From Ricordea florida (Eukaryota > Cnidaria > Anthozoa > Corallimorpharia > Ricordeidae): a stretch of DNA of 64,000 nt. The translations under genes and the position numbers were made by a program. Position 1 is the first letter of the stretch, and every line of letters starts with the position of its first letter. The notes below the pieces were generated by a model. The model did not search any database and was not told the origin of the DNA. It saw only the letters and a list, made by a program, of their open reading frames with translations. Where the stretch lies: the NCBI GenBank assembly GCA_949710005.1, contig OX453274.1, positions 32,884,714 to 32,948,713 on the forward strand, read 5' to 3'. Below are positions 30,372-43,100 of the stretch, piece after piece.

Positions 30372-32051
30372 ATGGCGGACGTAACAACAGTAGTCTTCTC
30401 TGGAAGTTCGCCTGAAACTATTGAAAATGCCAAGGCCTTCTGGCGATCAGTCGATCCACCTCCCAAACTGAAGTCTTCACTTGTTGTCTCTGGAATAGAT
30501 CATCGCCTGCCAACAGCTACTGAAACTCTAAATAGTCAGTAACATCAGATTTCGATTGCTTCGTTATTAGCCCCATAAATTTTATTTTGAGTAATATTTA
30601 TCAAAAAACAAAAGCAAAGTCTGATGATTATGGTGCTTATTTTAGGGACGAAGCCTTCTGTCGCCAATCATTCAATAAGAGAACTGAAAGAGAAAGAAGA
30701 AAACGACCCAAGTAAGCAATTGATATTCAGTCTGTATGATTAAAAATGACCATGTACACCGAAAAATCAAATTGCTTGTAGAGTTTTACTCTGGCGGCAT
30801 GTGTAATGTTAATCATACGATTTTGAGTTCAATTTGTGATTTATTTGCACAAGTGGGTTTTTCAAAAAGCTCAAACTGCACGAGCCGCTTCGATATAAAA
30901 GTGCAATTTGGGCTTTTTGGAAAAATCACGAGTGTAAATAAATGACAATTATTATTTCGGTAAAAAATCTTGGTTTGTAACTTGTACTTCTGTTACATCT
31001 TTTTGTACTGGTATTACGTAGTGTACACCTTTGCGCTGATGTTGAACTGCAGTGCTCTTAACCAATCACAATCAGGTAATTTTTTCACGTATATTATTAA
31101 TTAGATTAATTAATAATTTGAGTGAACGACATCATCCGTGTTACCAGGACTTGCCAAACATTTGGAAGATGCCCAAAGGAGGAAAGATAAGGAAGAAATG
31201 GAATACATACAAGAAATGGTTAGTCATTAGTGGATGATGGAAAATGGAAGTACTTTACAATATTGTGTGTTTTAGATGCATTTTTGACGCAGCTTTGTTG
31301 ATCATACCTAAAAATCAGAAAATGACTTGAATCAAATTTCTTCATGTACAAGTTTATTAACTCTTCAACTATAATTAAATAAACAAATTTTGCAAATTTT
31401 GCAGATTTCCTTTCGAGAACAAGCACAACAAAGACTTTGTCAACGGAAGGCAGAAAGGTTGAAGGTAGAATACTGGTGGTCAATGAAAGCATGTTTAAAA
31501 GCTTTAAATCATATAATGATTTGTGAAGAAACCATGTAACATCTATGCAAACCTTAATTTGTAGGTTGATTGGTCTTTGTATTTTAAATTTTTATACATT
31601 AGACATACAATGTAAATATCTTTTCTTTCAAGTTACAGCATAACATCTAGGCAAGTTTTGATTTTGTAATTTGATTGGTGTTTTTATTGTATATTTTTAT
31701 GGACATTCTATACAAATCATGTCAATATAATAATTTATTTTCTATAATAATCACAGAAAGAAGAAATTTCACATCAGCAATTTTGTGATCTTGAACTTGA
31801 GTTTTCGTAAGTATATTGATTCTGCAGTTTCAGCCTTTATAAACCTATTACTATGACCCATATCATATGGTATGTGATTTTATGGATCCAACCAGTTTTG
31901 CAGAATAATTATTTTTAGTACGTTTTCTGTATTGCTTTATCTATTTTTTAGAGATCCAAGTGATGAAGATGAAGAAGCAAAGGCAGTCATGGCAGAACTT
32001 GATAAATTTGAAGATATTCTGAAACAAAGAGAGGCAATAAAGCCAGTATAG
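30372..32051 (+). CDS. HOATZ: HOATZ-like cilia- and flagella-associated protein
   Basis: Six phase-consistent exons: 30372-30534, 30646-30711, 31148-31218, 31405-31464, 31757-31806, 31952-32051, giving 169 aa, about the length of human HOATZ (C11orf88). The N-terminus VFSGSSPETIENAKAFWRS, then PPPKLKSSLVVSG and HRLPTA, follows the HOATZ pattern (V-F-x-G-S-S, A-x-x-F-W, RLP-A). The rest is charged and helical (LEDAQRRKDKEEMEYIQEMI, FREQAQQRLCQRKAERLKKE) with an acidic SDPSDEDEEAK patch and a final DKFEDILKQRE helix. Vertebrate HOATZ is needed for motile cilia and sperm flagella. The assignment rests on remembered sequence pattern over about 50 residues. Intron 2 holds a foldback MITE. Confidence 0.75.
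30840..30955. mobile_element. Foldback MITE of the TTTTTCAAAAAGCT family
   Basis: Imperfect inverted arms (GATTTATTTGCACAAGTGGG, TTTTTCAAAAAGCTCAAACTG) around CACGAGCCGCTTCG, in intron 2 of the HOATZ-like gene. A more perfect copy lies at 42050-42175. Confidence 0.65.
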
Positions 32052-33380
32052 TCTAAACTTAGTCTAATCTTGTTCCAAGATTAACAGGTGTGCCACTCAT
32101 CAACTGGAGAGTCTGCAATAATATGACTTAGAAATTACTTTGAACTAAAATTTAATTTTCAGAGAAAAATGTAGCTTTTACAACAAGCTCCAAAAATACA
32201 AACTTCCAAAGCATGTGAATGGATGTATGTGAGTATATTTCAGGGGTGGCCCAGGGGGAAGGGTTCTTCTTGTAGTGAGCTTAAATTCCAATAGCTTAAT
32301 TTTTGGCTTCAAAAAGAATTATGTGGAGAAGAAACTTTGACTTTTTTTGCGGAAATATGAATCCAGCTGGCCTGAGCATTCTCAGTCTTTCATGAGTCTT
32401 TCATGTTTCATCAGAAGAATAAGGACCAGTAAGGAAGGAACTTGTTTGCTTCAAGTTTATTATCATTATCCATTATCACGTGGCTGGTTCCACAAACTGG
32501 CAAGATATTGGGCCCATTTTTGCCTGCTTGAGATTTCCTGCTTTGCCCCTAAAACAAAACAAAACAAAATGTTATGTGGTCAATCTTATAGTGACCATGC
32601 AAGCTCTTGTTTGGTGAAGATGGCTGGATAAACAGCTAGGCCTTTTTCGTCTTTGTTTATCAACCAAATAGTCAATTCAATGGAACTTTTACAAGTGTGA
32701 TTTACCAGTGTATTAAGCTATTGTTTAAGAACAATTATAGCTAGCTACACTTATAAATTACACTTGTAAATGTTTTATTGAATTGACCCCAGGACTATGT
32801 CTTGGTCAATAAAAACACAAAGAAAAGACTGCATGGTGACCAATATAATTGCAACCATCTTGACTGAACAAGATTGTTCAATATAGTATGTAGCGGTTGT
32901 TGTGGATATTTTTGCTTTTTATTTCACTTAGTTTTATTAATTCGTTTTCATTCAGTTTAATGAGTTTAATGGACAATGGACATATTTAATAAGTTAACAT
33001 GTGATCGGGATTAAGTAAATAACTACTATAATTGAAAGGCCAGTCAATCAGTCCACTCGATTCGAGTCAAGGTTAAGTTATCACCAACAGAGTTTTTTTG
33101 AGTTTACGCCGCGACCGCCGGGTCTTCACCCTTCAGGTACGCGTTATTATGTTTTTAATCTTTCATTTGTTGTTTGTTTGATTTGTAGTCTACCTCGAAT
33201 AGAATAATTCTATCGTACATTCAAAAGGCTTACCTTTGGTAGCCCATGTGGTTTCAAAGGTATGAGCGGATTTTTGTGCTTTATTGGAAACTCAGTCTAT
33301 AAATTTTGTTTGATTTCAGAATATTGTTAATTACATTGTTAAAGAAAAAACCTGAGGCCGGTTGCTAGTCATTTTACGGT
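32052..33380. other. Intergenic DNA with decayed repeats
   Basis: Pieces at 32480-32630 (GGCAAGATATTGGGCCCATT, CTTTGCCCCTAAAACAAAAC) and 32790-32880 (CTTGGTCAATAAAAAC, CAACCATCTTGACTGAACA) share words with the repeat at 43920-44190. Nothing else is recognisable. Confidence 0.45.
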
Positions 33381-34559
33381 GGCCCATATAGGACATGAGC
33401 AATTTTTTTTTTTTCGATTGAAATTTTAACTCAAATTTCAGTTACAAAAATTCGTATTGTGTAATTGTCTAAGCGTACAACTCGGATTTATACTAAAAAA
33501 TCTTAGTTGTAAACATCGTTCAATTTACAACTCGGATTTTTACCGAAAAAATCCAAGTTGTTAAATTTCCAAAAACACAACTCGGATTTTTACTGCAAAA
33601 ATCCGAGTTGTTAAATTTCCAAAAACACAACTCGAATTTTTACTGCAAAAATCCGAGTTGTTAATTTTCCAAAAACACAACTCGGATTTTTACTGCAAAA
33701 ATCCGAGTTGTTAAATTTCCAAAAACACAACTCGGATTTTTACTGCAAAAATCCGAGTTGTTAAATTTCCAAAAACACAACTCGGATTTTTACTGCAAAA
33801 ATCCGAGTTGTTAAATTTCCAAAAACACAACTCGGATTTTTACTGCAAAAATCCGAGTTGTTAAATTTCCAAAAACACAACTCGGATTTTTACTGCAAAA
33901 ATCCGAGTTGTTAAATTTCCAAAAACACAACTCGGATTTTTACTGCAAAAATCCGAGTTGTTAATTTTCCAAAAACACAACTCGGATTTTTACTGCAAAA
34001 ATCCGAGTTGTTAAATTTCCAAAAACACAACTCGGATTTTTACTGCAAAAATCCGAGTTGTTAAATTTCCAAAAACACAACTCGGATTTTTACTGCAAAA
34101 ATCCGAGTTGTTAAATTTCCAAAAACACAACTCGGATTTTTACTGCAAAAATCCGAGTTGTTAATTTTCCAAAAACACAACTCGGATTTTTACTGCAAAA
34201 ATCCGAGTTGTTAAATTTCCAAAACACAACTCGCATTTTTACCGCAAAAATCCGAGTTGTTTATTTCCAAATGCGAAAAACAAAAGATAATGACAGGTCT
34301 ACACGGACTCCCCTCGTGAGTTGTGGTAGCGATGCATTTTAGCCTTCAGTCAAATCTTCGCTCTAACGAGCGTATCTTTAAGAGATTTGCCTCTCCTGTA
34401 TGATATAATGGGAGGCTTTGTATAGATGCTTTTCAGCAACGGCTAGTTTTGTATGGCAACCCAGTTTTTCATTAAAATTTTCTTTAGGTCACGCACTGCT
34501 GGGTGATATGTCGTGACAAATGGTAAAACTCTTGTTTGAGTCTTTTTTCTTTGTTGGAG

Positions 34560-35050
34560 TGCCAACCTTCTGTCTTCGAAGCAGACTCCTGTTAGGGACC
34601 TCTCAATGAATTATTAGGGTATCTCGCGTTTTGAGGCGTAGTTTGAAGCTTGAGAGGCACTCTTCAAATGTAATCTGTGAAGTTTGTGAAGTTTGTTCTG
34701 AGGAGCCGTGTTGCTTCGCCTTTGATAAAACCTCGTTTAACACCCAGAGGGTGACATGAGGTGAAATGCGTGTATTGGAAGGTTTATGTCGGCTTGTAGT
34801 GGGTCCTGATAACCAGGATAGAGTCAGTTTGAAATCTATCCCTTTTGTGTACTATTGTGTCGAGGAAAGTGGTTTCCCTCTCTGATGCTTCAGAGAATAC
34901 ACTGTTGTAACTTTCAACACGTTTATTTGTGTTGCTTACATGTGTTGACACAATATTCGTGAGTTCCAGGAGCCTTTTCTCCAATTCGGCTAGTTTTACA
35001 TTGTCGTTGTTTACGCCGATTGCGACTCAAAACGACTCTGCCTATTTACA
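34560..35050 (-). pseudogene. Penelope-like reverse transcriptase fragment
   Basis: The - strand encodes MEKRLLELTNIVSTH near 34984, then ETTFLDTIVHKRDRF, SILVIRTHYKPT, and past a stop at 34784 continues with TFQYTHFTSCHPLGVKRGFI and KGEATRLLRTN. FLDT..H+.., THxKPT and SCHPxGVKRGFIKGEALRLLRTN are typical of Penelope-like RTs downstream of the catalytic region. The catalytic core itself is missing. It lies inside the 3,030 bp element. Confidence 0.75.
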
Positions 35051-35097
35051 TCAGTACGTCTTCCAGACGAAAGTAAAGGCTTAGTCCTTAATTTGTT

Positions 35098-35752
35098 CAA
35101 AGTGGCTATATGCCCGGCAGCCGGGCTCGGTCTTAAATAGACTAAATGCCCGGCAGCCGAAAAATTTTACGGAATTTCCACTGTAAGGTTCTTTTAAACT
35201 TCTTGAGAGTATTAGATGTGTTCAAGAATTGTTGAGCGATTCCAAAAGCCATGTTGATTTTCTAGTTGACGAAATATCTGAACCTGGGCATACCGTAAAA
35301 TCGCTGTGTTGTCGACACTTAGAAAATTTTGGCTCAGCCCGGCATTCAGAAATAGTCACCAAATTCCGGCAGAAAGTCTCATTCAAACCTAACGAGAGTA
35401 TTCGATGTTTGTTAAAGTATGCCAAGCGATTGTAAAAATTATTTTGGTTTTGTAGTGGACGAATTTTCCGAGTTTGTGCATACCGTGAAATCGCTTGTTT
35501 CTCCACACTTAACAGATTTGTGATCCGACTGCCGGGCACGGTCTCAAATGCGCTAAATGCCCGGCAGTCAAAAATGTCACCTCCAAACTATCATATGTCG
35601 ATTAAGAAGTGCTAAGCGATCCTGAAAAGTTTTATAGATCTCAAATCTAATGGTTGGTTTACGCTGAAACGAAATATAGTAGACATTTTTCGGCTGCCGG
35701 GCATTTAGTCTATTTAAGACCGTGCCCGGCTGCCGGGCATATAGCCACAGCC
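35098..35752. mobile_element. Nested 655 bp inverted-repeat element, possible 9 bp TSD
   Basis: Both ends carry GTGGCTATATGCCCGGCAGC and, further in, a second CCGGCAGCCGAAAA word, in mirrored orientation. A direct repeat TAATTTGTT flanks it (35089-35097 and 35753-35761). A 9 bp target would suit a Mutator-like MITE. It interrupts the Penelope-like sequence inside the 3,030 bp element. Confidence 0.7.
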
Positions 35753-35761
35753 TAATTTGTT

Positions 35762-36000
35762 TCTAAGGCTTTCAAGCCTTCGTTTGTGGAAGCGCGTGAG
35801 GGCGTTAACAAATGCCTGTTCGGCAGTTTGCTTAATGTCTTTGATTTCCTTCTGGAAAGTAGTATCAGGCGCGATGTTGGCCCGAGCAGAGTACTGCAAT
35901 GATTTCGGACAAGTCCGATTGTTCAAATGTCTTTCCAGTTTAAGGATTGAATCCTCTGTTTTTGCGATTTTTGTCGCTATGGAAAACCACGTGTCTGAAG
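35762..36000 (-). pseudogene. Penelope-like element N-terminal fragment
   Basis: The - strand reads TEDSILKLERHLNNRTCPKS, LQYSARANIAPDTTFQKEIK and ALTRFHKRRLESLRNKL, the pattern of the conserved N-terminal region of Penelope-like ORFs in cnidarians. It is in the right order and orientation relative to the RT fragment at 34560-35050, with the central RT core lost and another element inserted between them. Confidence 0.65.
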
Positions 36001-36415
36001 TAAAAATCCGAGTTGTGTTTTTGGAAATTTAAAAACTCGGATTTTTGCGGTAAAAATGCGAGTTGCAAATTCTGAAATGTTCACAACTCGGATTTTTGCA
36101 GTAAAAATCCGAGTTGTGTTTTTGGAAATTTAACAACTCGGATTTTTGCAGTAAAAATCCGAGTTGTGTTTTTGGAAAATTAACAACTCGGATTTTTGCA
36201 GTAAAAATCCGAGTTGTGTTTTTGGAAATTTAACAACTCGGATTTTTTCGGTAAAAATCCGAGTTGTAAATTGAACGATGTTTACAACTAAGATTTTTTA
36301 GTATAAATCCGAGTTGTACGCTTAGACAATTACACAATACGAATTTTTGTAACTGAAATTTGAGTTAAAATTTCAATCGAAAAAAAAATTGCTCATGTCC
36401 TATATGGGCCACGGT

Positions 36416-36950
36416 ATCATTTCTCCTTTTGAGCGTCCACTTCAGCGGTCTTGGCATAATGTTGTTACACTACAGAGGGCTTTTGAGTGTTGACCCCAAT
36501 GAAGTCCTCAGCAATAATTTGTTGACCTCAATGAAAGAGTCCTTTTTGAAGAACACTTATTCTCAAGCAATGTTGATTTTTGTGGGGTGGGAACATGTGA
36601 GATTTTATTCTCAGATGATCTAGATTGGTACTCAAGCTCTTATATATAAGGAATACATAGTTGGGCACACCAATGAGGGGATTGTGGTATGAATCATTAT
36701 TATTATTATGAGTACATATTATTATTATATTATTATTATCAAGTTTCATGCATCAGGAGGTTGCATGTCATTGTGCATCATTTGATCTTTAAGGTGCTGG
36801 AGCACATTTAATAATAAATTTTTCCAACTTACAAATTGATGCATTGTTGTCCTTTTTATTTACTTGTTGTTGGAGGGAGAGGAAGGCAGGGAATAATTCC
36901 TGCTCTGTGTACCTGCTGGGTTTTAAGCTAAGCCAGCCCCATCCCCCCCC
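36416..36950. other. Intergenic DNA with an (ATT)n tract
   Basis: A short (ATT)n microsatellite at about 36693-36745. Nothing else is supported. Confidence 0.4.
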
Positions 36951-37940
36951 CCCTTTCGGGGGATACTCCCATATATGGCACGGTTTGTACAATCTTGAAA
37001 ACGTCATGAATTTTAGCAGGTGTCTTGAAAGGTCCTTGAATTTGCTTAAAGCCCTTCAAAAGTACTTGATTTCTCTACTTGGTCATGAAACGTCCTTGAA
37101 GTTTAGTCTTCCTTATTTGCCCTATCACTTTTCTGGTAATTTTTATGATTTTGTTGAGGAGCTTTTGTCCACCAATGACTTTAAAATAAGAAACAAATAG
37201 CTTAAAAAACCGGTAAACAACGTGAACTCATACATGAAACAAAGTTTAGATCTTTGCCTCAATTTTATGAACCATAACTCTGTTCTTGTATATGAGTTTA
37301 TAGTTTGTTTTGTGTATGAAAAGGGGACAAAGAGTTCTGATTTCATCAATAGGACTCTGTTCTTAAAACTAGTTTTTGTCCTTAAAAAGTACTTGAAACG
37401 TCCTTGAATTTTGTTTTTTTGGAAGTCGTACGAACCATGTATGTGCTATATAGGTATGTGCCGCAGGATAGGGTATGGTTTTTGAGGTTCTCAATCCTTA
37501 GATAAGGTATCATTTTTGCCCGTGTTGGCATCGTGTTTCTGATGTGATCCTTAGGTGGGGTGCCTAAATTGTATCAGCTAAAATAGCAGTGTATAAATAT
37601 GCCCAGTTAGGGGGAAAACAAATGGTCTCTTAAGGTAAAAGTATTAGCAAAGCGATTTTATAAAGGTTGTGTTTTTCCGTGGCGGTTAAGGCTTAATTAA
37701 CAGTCGTCTATACTATGCTTTTAAATGTTAACTTCCAGTAATCTTACAGAAACGAAATAAAATTGACCCGTTCAAGCTATTTTAGTTTTAATTTTTCTCT
37801 TGCATAGGGTGTCATTTTTCAGGTTTGGGCCTTAAATAGGGTATCCATTTCGTTTGCCTCGTCCTTAAATAGGGTCAGGGTTTAAGACCCTTCGCGGCAC
37901 ATACCTATCCGAAATTTATGGGAGTACCCCCCTCCCCCTC
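36951..37940. mobile_element. MITE with GGGGGATACTCCCATA ends and a second repeat inside
   Basis: The left end CGGGGGATACTCCCATATAT and right end ATTTATGGGAGTACCCCCCT are complements. Internal words are TAGGTATGTGCCGCAGGATA and AAATAGGGTATCCATTTCG. Between about 37000 and 37420 lies a second, unrelated repeat bounded by CCTTGAATTTGC and ACTTGAAACGTCCTTGAATT words, which seems to have inserted into it. No ORFs of note. Confidence 0.6.
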
Positions 37941-39442
37941 CAGGGCATGGCCCCTTCATGCTCTATGAGTAATTTTCTTCCAGTCGTGTAATGGTTTTAA
38001 GTTATCCTGACGATGTTCCCAGAGGTTTCCTCTTTAGGGTTTTTGTTATTAACGAAGCGGCTATGAAATCGTTCACTACAAAGCGTTAACTAGCACTGTA
38101 CGTTTATTTATAGACTGATATATAAGGGAGAGGTGGGGGTAGGCTGGGACGAAACCCCAATAAAATTATGAATGGAATCTCTTTTTTCTCAATCACTCGC
38201 CGGCTTTTGATTTCAAATGCATGGACATCGCCTTCACCGTGCTCACGGGTTTTCTGATGTCGCGATTCATCCTCGTTGTGGAAATAGAGAGATAGTGGAC
38301 CGTGTAATATTTATCTTTTATTATATGGATAAAAGTGTTTTACCGGAAACTAAAACACTCGTATTTTCCATATTTTCACTCAGTGAAGATATGAAAAAGT
38401 TATATACCAAATGTCCCGAATGTACGCGCGCGTCCTAACAAACTTAATTAAAGGTACTCAGTGTGTGCGTGTGGTTACTCCAAAATGTTAAGGATAAATG
38501 GAAACTCGTTTTTTAAAAGCCTTTTTCATAGTGAAAAAATACAAGTACTTCTTTAACATCCAGAGCAAAGTTGCATATTTCACGCTTAAATAAACACAAA
38601 GGAGCCGTTCACATAATTTGTTTGGAAGTGAACTGTCGCAGCGAAACACGTTAATTAAAGTGAAAATATTTTATCAGCAGTCCAAAGCATGGAATATTTG
38701 CGAAATCTTGTTTTAATCAGTTTACAATCCCAAGGTTTCCCACGGAAGAAAGCGAAATTTCATTCAGACAGATTTTAGTCACGTGCTAGGCAACAGGTAG
38801 TCGCGGAAAGTGTGAGAACATTACTAGTATTGACAGCCGGTAAAATATGAGCCTTGAAAATAAAAAGCCGACAAATTTAGGCCAGATGCCGAAATTTTAT
38901 TTTGAACGCTGATTCATATTATGCGTTTCAAATTTTTGTAGAAGTGAATGTCGATGTTTTTTTTATTCGCGTTCGTCGTTCTGTTGTTTTCTAAACTCTA
39001 AAATTCATGAAATAAATTCTCAGGTATAATTTTAAAATATATTGAATCTTTATTAGATTACCTACTAAAAGTAGGGATCATGCCAGACTTTTGTATAATA
39101 TCTTTTATATAATATCTCTTGGTTTCAGAACTGTTTTCACGTGTCTGCGAAAATCTGAAAAATAATTTTTCTCTTTAATTACCCGGCAGAAGAAACCTGA
39201 AATAGGATTTCGTTAATCGATCAAGTTTTTAAGAAATAACGATCTAAAAGGACATAAAAATGCATTTATTTGCACGCACCGACCTTGGTCTTAGGCCAGA
39301 GACGTCATCCTATTGTGACGTCGCATTCTATTGTTACGGACGGACTCGCTTTGCGCCATGACAAAGTGGTACTCCGTAGGACGGAGTAAGGACGGAGTAA
39401 CCACAAAAATGAAACATAAACTAATAGTTTGCTTTCGTTTGT
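37941..39442. other. Intergenic, no gene recognised
   Basis: AT-rich DNA. A short palindromic piece near 38318-38375 (AAAGTGTTTTACCGGAAAC) resembles the 6500-6590 region. No ORF with family resemblance. Confidence 0.4.
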
Positions 39443-39606
39443 CCATATAATAAAAAGAACATTACACGGTGGCTTGAAGAGATGAATTTTATTTTCTCGT
39501 GTTAAAAACAACATTATACTTGTTCGCTGCGCTCGCTCGTAAAATATTGTTTTCACCACTCGAAAATACAATTCATATCTTCGCGCCACCATGAAATATC
39601 CTCTAT
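39443..39606. mobile_element. Foldback MITE, second copy of the 6299 family
   Basis: Mirrored arms with GAACATTACACGGTGGC on the left and CGCGCCACCATGAAATATCC on the right, and AAGAGATGAATTTTATTTTC against its partner. It is more diverged than the 6299 copy. Confidence 0.7.
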
Positions 39607-39627
39607 TTATTTATTTTCTGAGCGGGC

Positions 39628-39900
39628 CGGAATCCTAAATCCTCGAATTTGATTGGCTAGTCACGCGCACGTGACCGGTCCAGCTTTTTACAATATGGCC
39701 CAGGGGTCGGATTTTTTCCCGCTATAGCAATTTCCTATCTCTTTTCTTACTTTAAAAAGGAGACATCCAAAAAAAGAGATAAGTTATTTACCGCGCAAGG
39801 TCGGTCCGTATAGGAAAAAACTGTGCCCGAGGTCTTGGTACGTACTTAAGACTTCGGGACAGTTTTTTTTCCATACGGACCTTCCACCCGGTAAATAATC
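39628..39900. mobile_element. Dispersed repeat B, copy 2
   Basis: Homologous to 17180-17372 from GGGCCGGAATCCTAAATCCT to CCGGTAAATAA. It has an additional mirrored segment (GGTCCGTATAGGAAAAAACTG and its complement), so the complete element is probably inverted-repeat ended and the first copy is deleted. Confidence 0.65.
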
Positions 39901-40107
39901 TTACATATCGCCAAATGTTTTCCCGCCGTTTTCTTCATAGCAGTTTCCATGACATCAATACATTGATCACGTGACGTTCGTACCCAAAGCCAGCCATGAC
40001 AGAAGCACGAAACATTTGTTAGCCAGAAAAATAAGCCAGTTTTCGGCGGCTGCTAAGCCACACTTAAATTTTTAGGGATCTTTGCTTTTATTTGCGGGAA
40101 TTTTGGA

Positions 40108-43100
40108 ATGACAGTTGATTCAAGGATGTCTTACGACACATCATACGTTAAATCAAGGAAAAAGTAAGTGATAGCGAAACTACTCTTTTGTTCATTTCAT
40201 TTCATTTTCACCAAAGGTAGTTTTCCAACAGTAGTTTTCGTTTAATTTTACAAGCAAACTAGATTTCATGGATCTTAATGTGATGTATCGTGATCTGTTC
40301 TCAAATACCGGGTTTGAATACGTTTATTTCACAAATCTCTGTAAAAAGTTCGGTTCTAAATATTGTATCATAGTAGAGACCAAAGTTAGATGGTACCAAA
40401 GTTTTCACTCTTTGAAGCCAAGATCGATGTGCATAGCTAAATGAAAAGGTTTTTAGACCGTCTTACAATATTGTTTTACAATTTATTGTTGACGATATGA
40501 TATATTGCCTTGACCTCTCTGTCAACATAAATATCCAATTTTCACCATTGTATAATTTTGTGCATTTCCAGTCTATTTATCAACAAGCTCAAAAATTCAT
40601 TTTGTGGATATCAAATACTAACGGAAGACAAAGCTGGATTTTTTTGTTTCCCCTGCGTAAAATCCGTTTCAGCCTCTCGTCATGTGAAACAAATTCCACC
40701 GAAGTTGAAAGAATCCGTAGTATTTATCGTTATGATGTCTTTAAATTGTATTTCTTAGTGAACTAACCACACTTGGATGCATCTGTAAGCGAGCTGGGAA
40801 CCTCAGAAGGTTATATTTTAATTTCCAACTGCATTTTAATTTTGCACAGTTCTGACCAAACCTTTTTCAGTAATTTTCCGTAACTTTTGTTATTTGATCT
40901 TGAAGGAAAAGAAGAACCATTTTTAGGAATTTGTTTTTGGGAACCAGTAGAAAACAAAATGATTTCTACATGTTTCCCCAAAATTTTGACAGTTCTGGGC
41001 ATGAGTGAAGTTTGACCCAAAGAAGTAATTTCTTGGAAGTTTGTCTAATTCAGCCATTCTATCTTAAACCTGATATGAATATATTATTGAATTTTATTGT
41101 TGTTAACAAGCATTCTATCCTATGAAATTTGATTTATCCAGAGCTTTAAGGCAGCTTAAGGTGAACAATGCACAGCAACTTGAAATGGAAACAAAGAAAA
41201 TGGAAGATAGGATTCGGGCTTTAAAGGAACAGATGGTTCGAGAAAAAGAAGAAAGAGAGTGAGCAAACTTGATTTTACACCGTTTTTCTGCTTTATAATG
41301 TAGCCAATACAGTATTTATTAACTTCTCTGGTTTCTATATGTTAAAAACCAGTTATACCTAATTAGATAGCGAAATAAGTGTTTGCTTTGTGTAGACCAA
41401 ACATGCATAAGGAATTGACTGAACTTGAATTTTCTCCCCTAAATTCAAAAATAACTCTGTGCAGTGATTTTAGCTGGGTTTTGTGAGTCACTTTTTGGTA
41501 TTAAAGGCTTCTTACCAGGTTTGAGCACTCAAGAGTATTCCTAAACCATTAAAATGAAAAACAAATCAGTAACATAAAAGCAGCATAATCAATTATTCTC
41601 ATGCACACAGCAATTGGCAAAGTTGCATTAACTAAAGGAAATCATGCCCTATGACAAATTGGTTGAATATCTCATTGGACATAGTTCTTTGTGTTTTTAA
41701 TAATATACATGAAAAAATTACTCGATTCTGATTGGCTTAGAGCAGTGCAGTTCAAGTGTAACACCAGTGCAAAAAGTGTAATACCAGTGCAAAAATTGTA
41801 ACACCAGTGCAAATTACACATCGATTTTCTGGATTATGATATTCTTTATTTTTAAACGAACCGCTTTGAGTTCGTAGCGTTATCAGTTGATCTTCATCAG
41901 CCAATCAGTAAATAAAGTGTCAAATCCGCGTCAAATGCTTACTTCCTGTCCGTCCGCAATGAGATCTTCCGGCACTTCCTCCAGGTGAATTTTTTCATGT
42001 TTATATTATTAATAAGTAATCATACGGCTTTTCTCGTTTAATTTGGAATTAATTTGTACTTGTGAGTTTTTCAAAAAGCTGAAATTGCACTCGCCGAAGC
42101 GGCTCGTGCAATTTCAGCTTTTTGAAAAACTCACTCGTGCAAATTAATTCCAAATTGAACTCGAAACCGTATGATTACCTTTACTAATATTTCTCTCTTT
42201 AATAATGACATACATTCAAAACTTTTAACATGCTGATTGGCTGAGAACACATTAGTTAATCCCAAACAGTGCAGAAGTTTGAAATTGAGTATGGAAATTT
42301 GAAATTAAATTTTTGAATGTATATTATTAGTGATCAAATGTTTTTAGGCCAATTTGGAATAAATGTAAGCACTCGTAAATTTTGCAAAGGCAACAATTAA
42401 TGGCACTTGCCTTAAGGGCTTGTGCAATTTTTTTAGTCCTCGAAAAATTTGCTTGTGTTTATGTATCTCAAATTGCAGTCACAATCATTTCATTACGTGT
42501 ACAAACCATTGGCTGGGGTTATTACTTTGATTCTTGTTTTTACAATAGTCATTAATGAAAACTGCTCTTCAATTTAATTTAAAAAGTGCAGTTCCTAGTA
42601 TCAAAGCTTGTCTCAAGATATTCCACAACAAATATATGATTTAATATATTTCTTGTAGAAAACTTGGTGGAACAAGATGGGCTTCAGGAAAAACAGGCCC
42701 TTTGACCAGCCATGCACAAGATGTACTTAAGAAAAAGGGCTCTAAAACTGAAAAGGTAGCATAAGAAACTACTTGATAAATTATTGAAGGGCTCAGTGTA
42801 AAATTATGCTTAGTGCATTTGGAGGATATTTTTGCACTTGCTCTAAACTTGTTAATATTTTGCATAAGGTAGGCTTGTTGTAACACGTCAGTTCTTGCCC
42901 TCTATTTTGTTTTCCTTGTAAATTTTACTCCTTTGAGGAGTAACCCATTCAGAGGATGCAGTTGGCCTTGAGAGCATGTCTTTGTTTCTTTCAAAGCAGA
43001 AACAAAAGAAACCATTAGGTTCTTTGTTTCTTGAAGTTAACAGAGCAAGACATCTGAATTCAATTTGAAATATCAATATTAATTGCCAACTGTATTTTTT

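Larger units (their letters stand above)
33381..36410. mobile_element. 3,030 bp foldback-like transposon with tandem-repeat inverted ends
   Basis: The ends are GGCCCATATAGGACATGAGC and its complement, flanked by a perfect 5 bp duplication ACGGT (33376-33380 and 36411-36415). Mirrored unique arms of about 145 bp come first, then an array of 50 bp units: about 15 on the left (33520-34264) and 5-6 on the right (36000-36280) in inverted orientation. Each unit is itself a hairpin, AACTCGGATTTTT with ACTGC loop and AAAAATCCGAGTT, separated by a TTAAATTTCCAAAAACA spacer. The interior holds Penelope-like fragments and a nested element, with no transposase recognised. Foldback/Galileo elements have this architecture, but the 5 bp target and ends match no superfamily I can name. 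Confidence 0.92.

Noticed and set aside
33520..34264. Regular palindromic repeats resembling a CRISPR array
   Set aside because: The spacers are almost identical rather than unique, the setting is a eukaryotic transposon with mirrored ends, and no cas-like gene is present.
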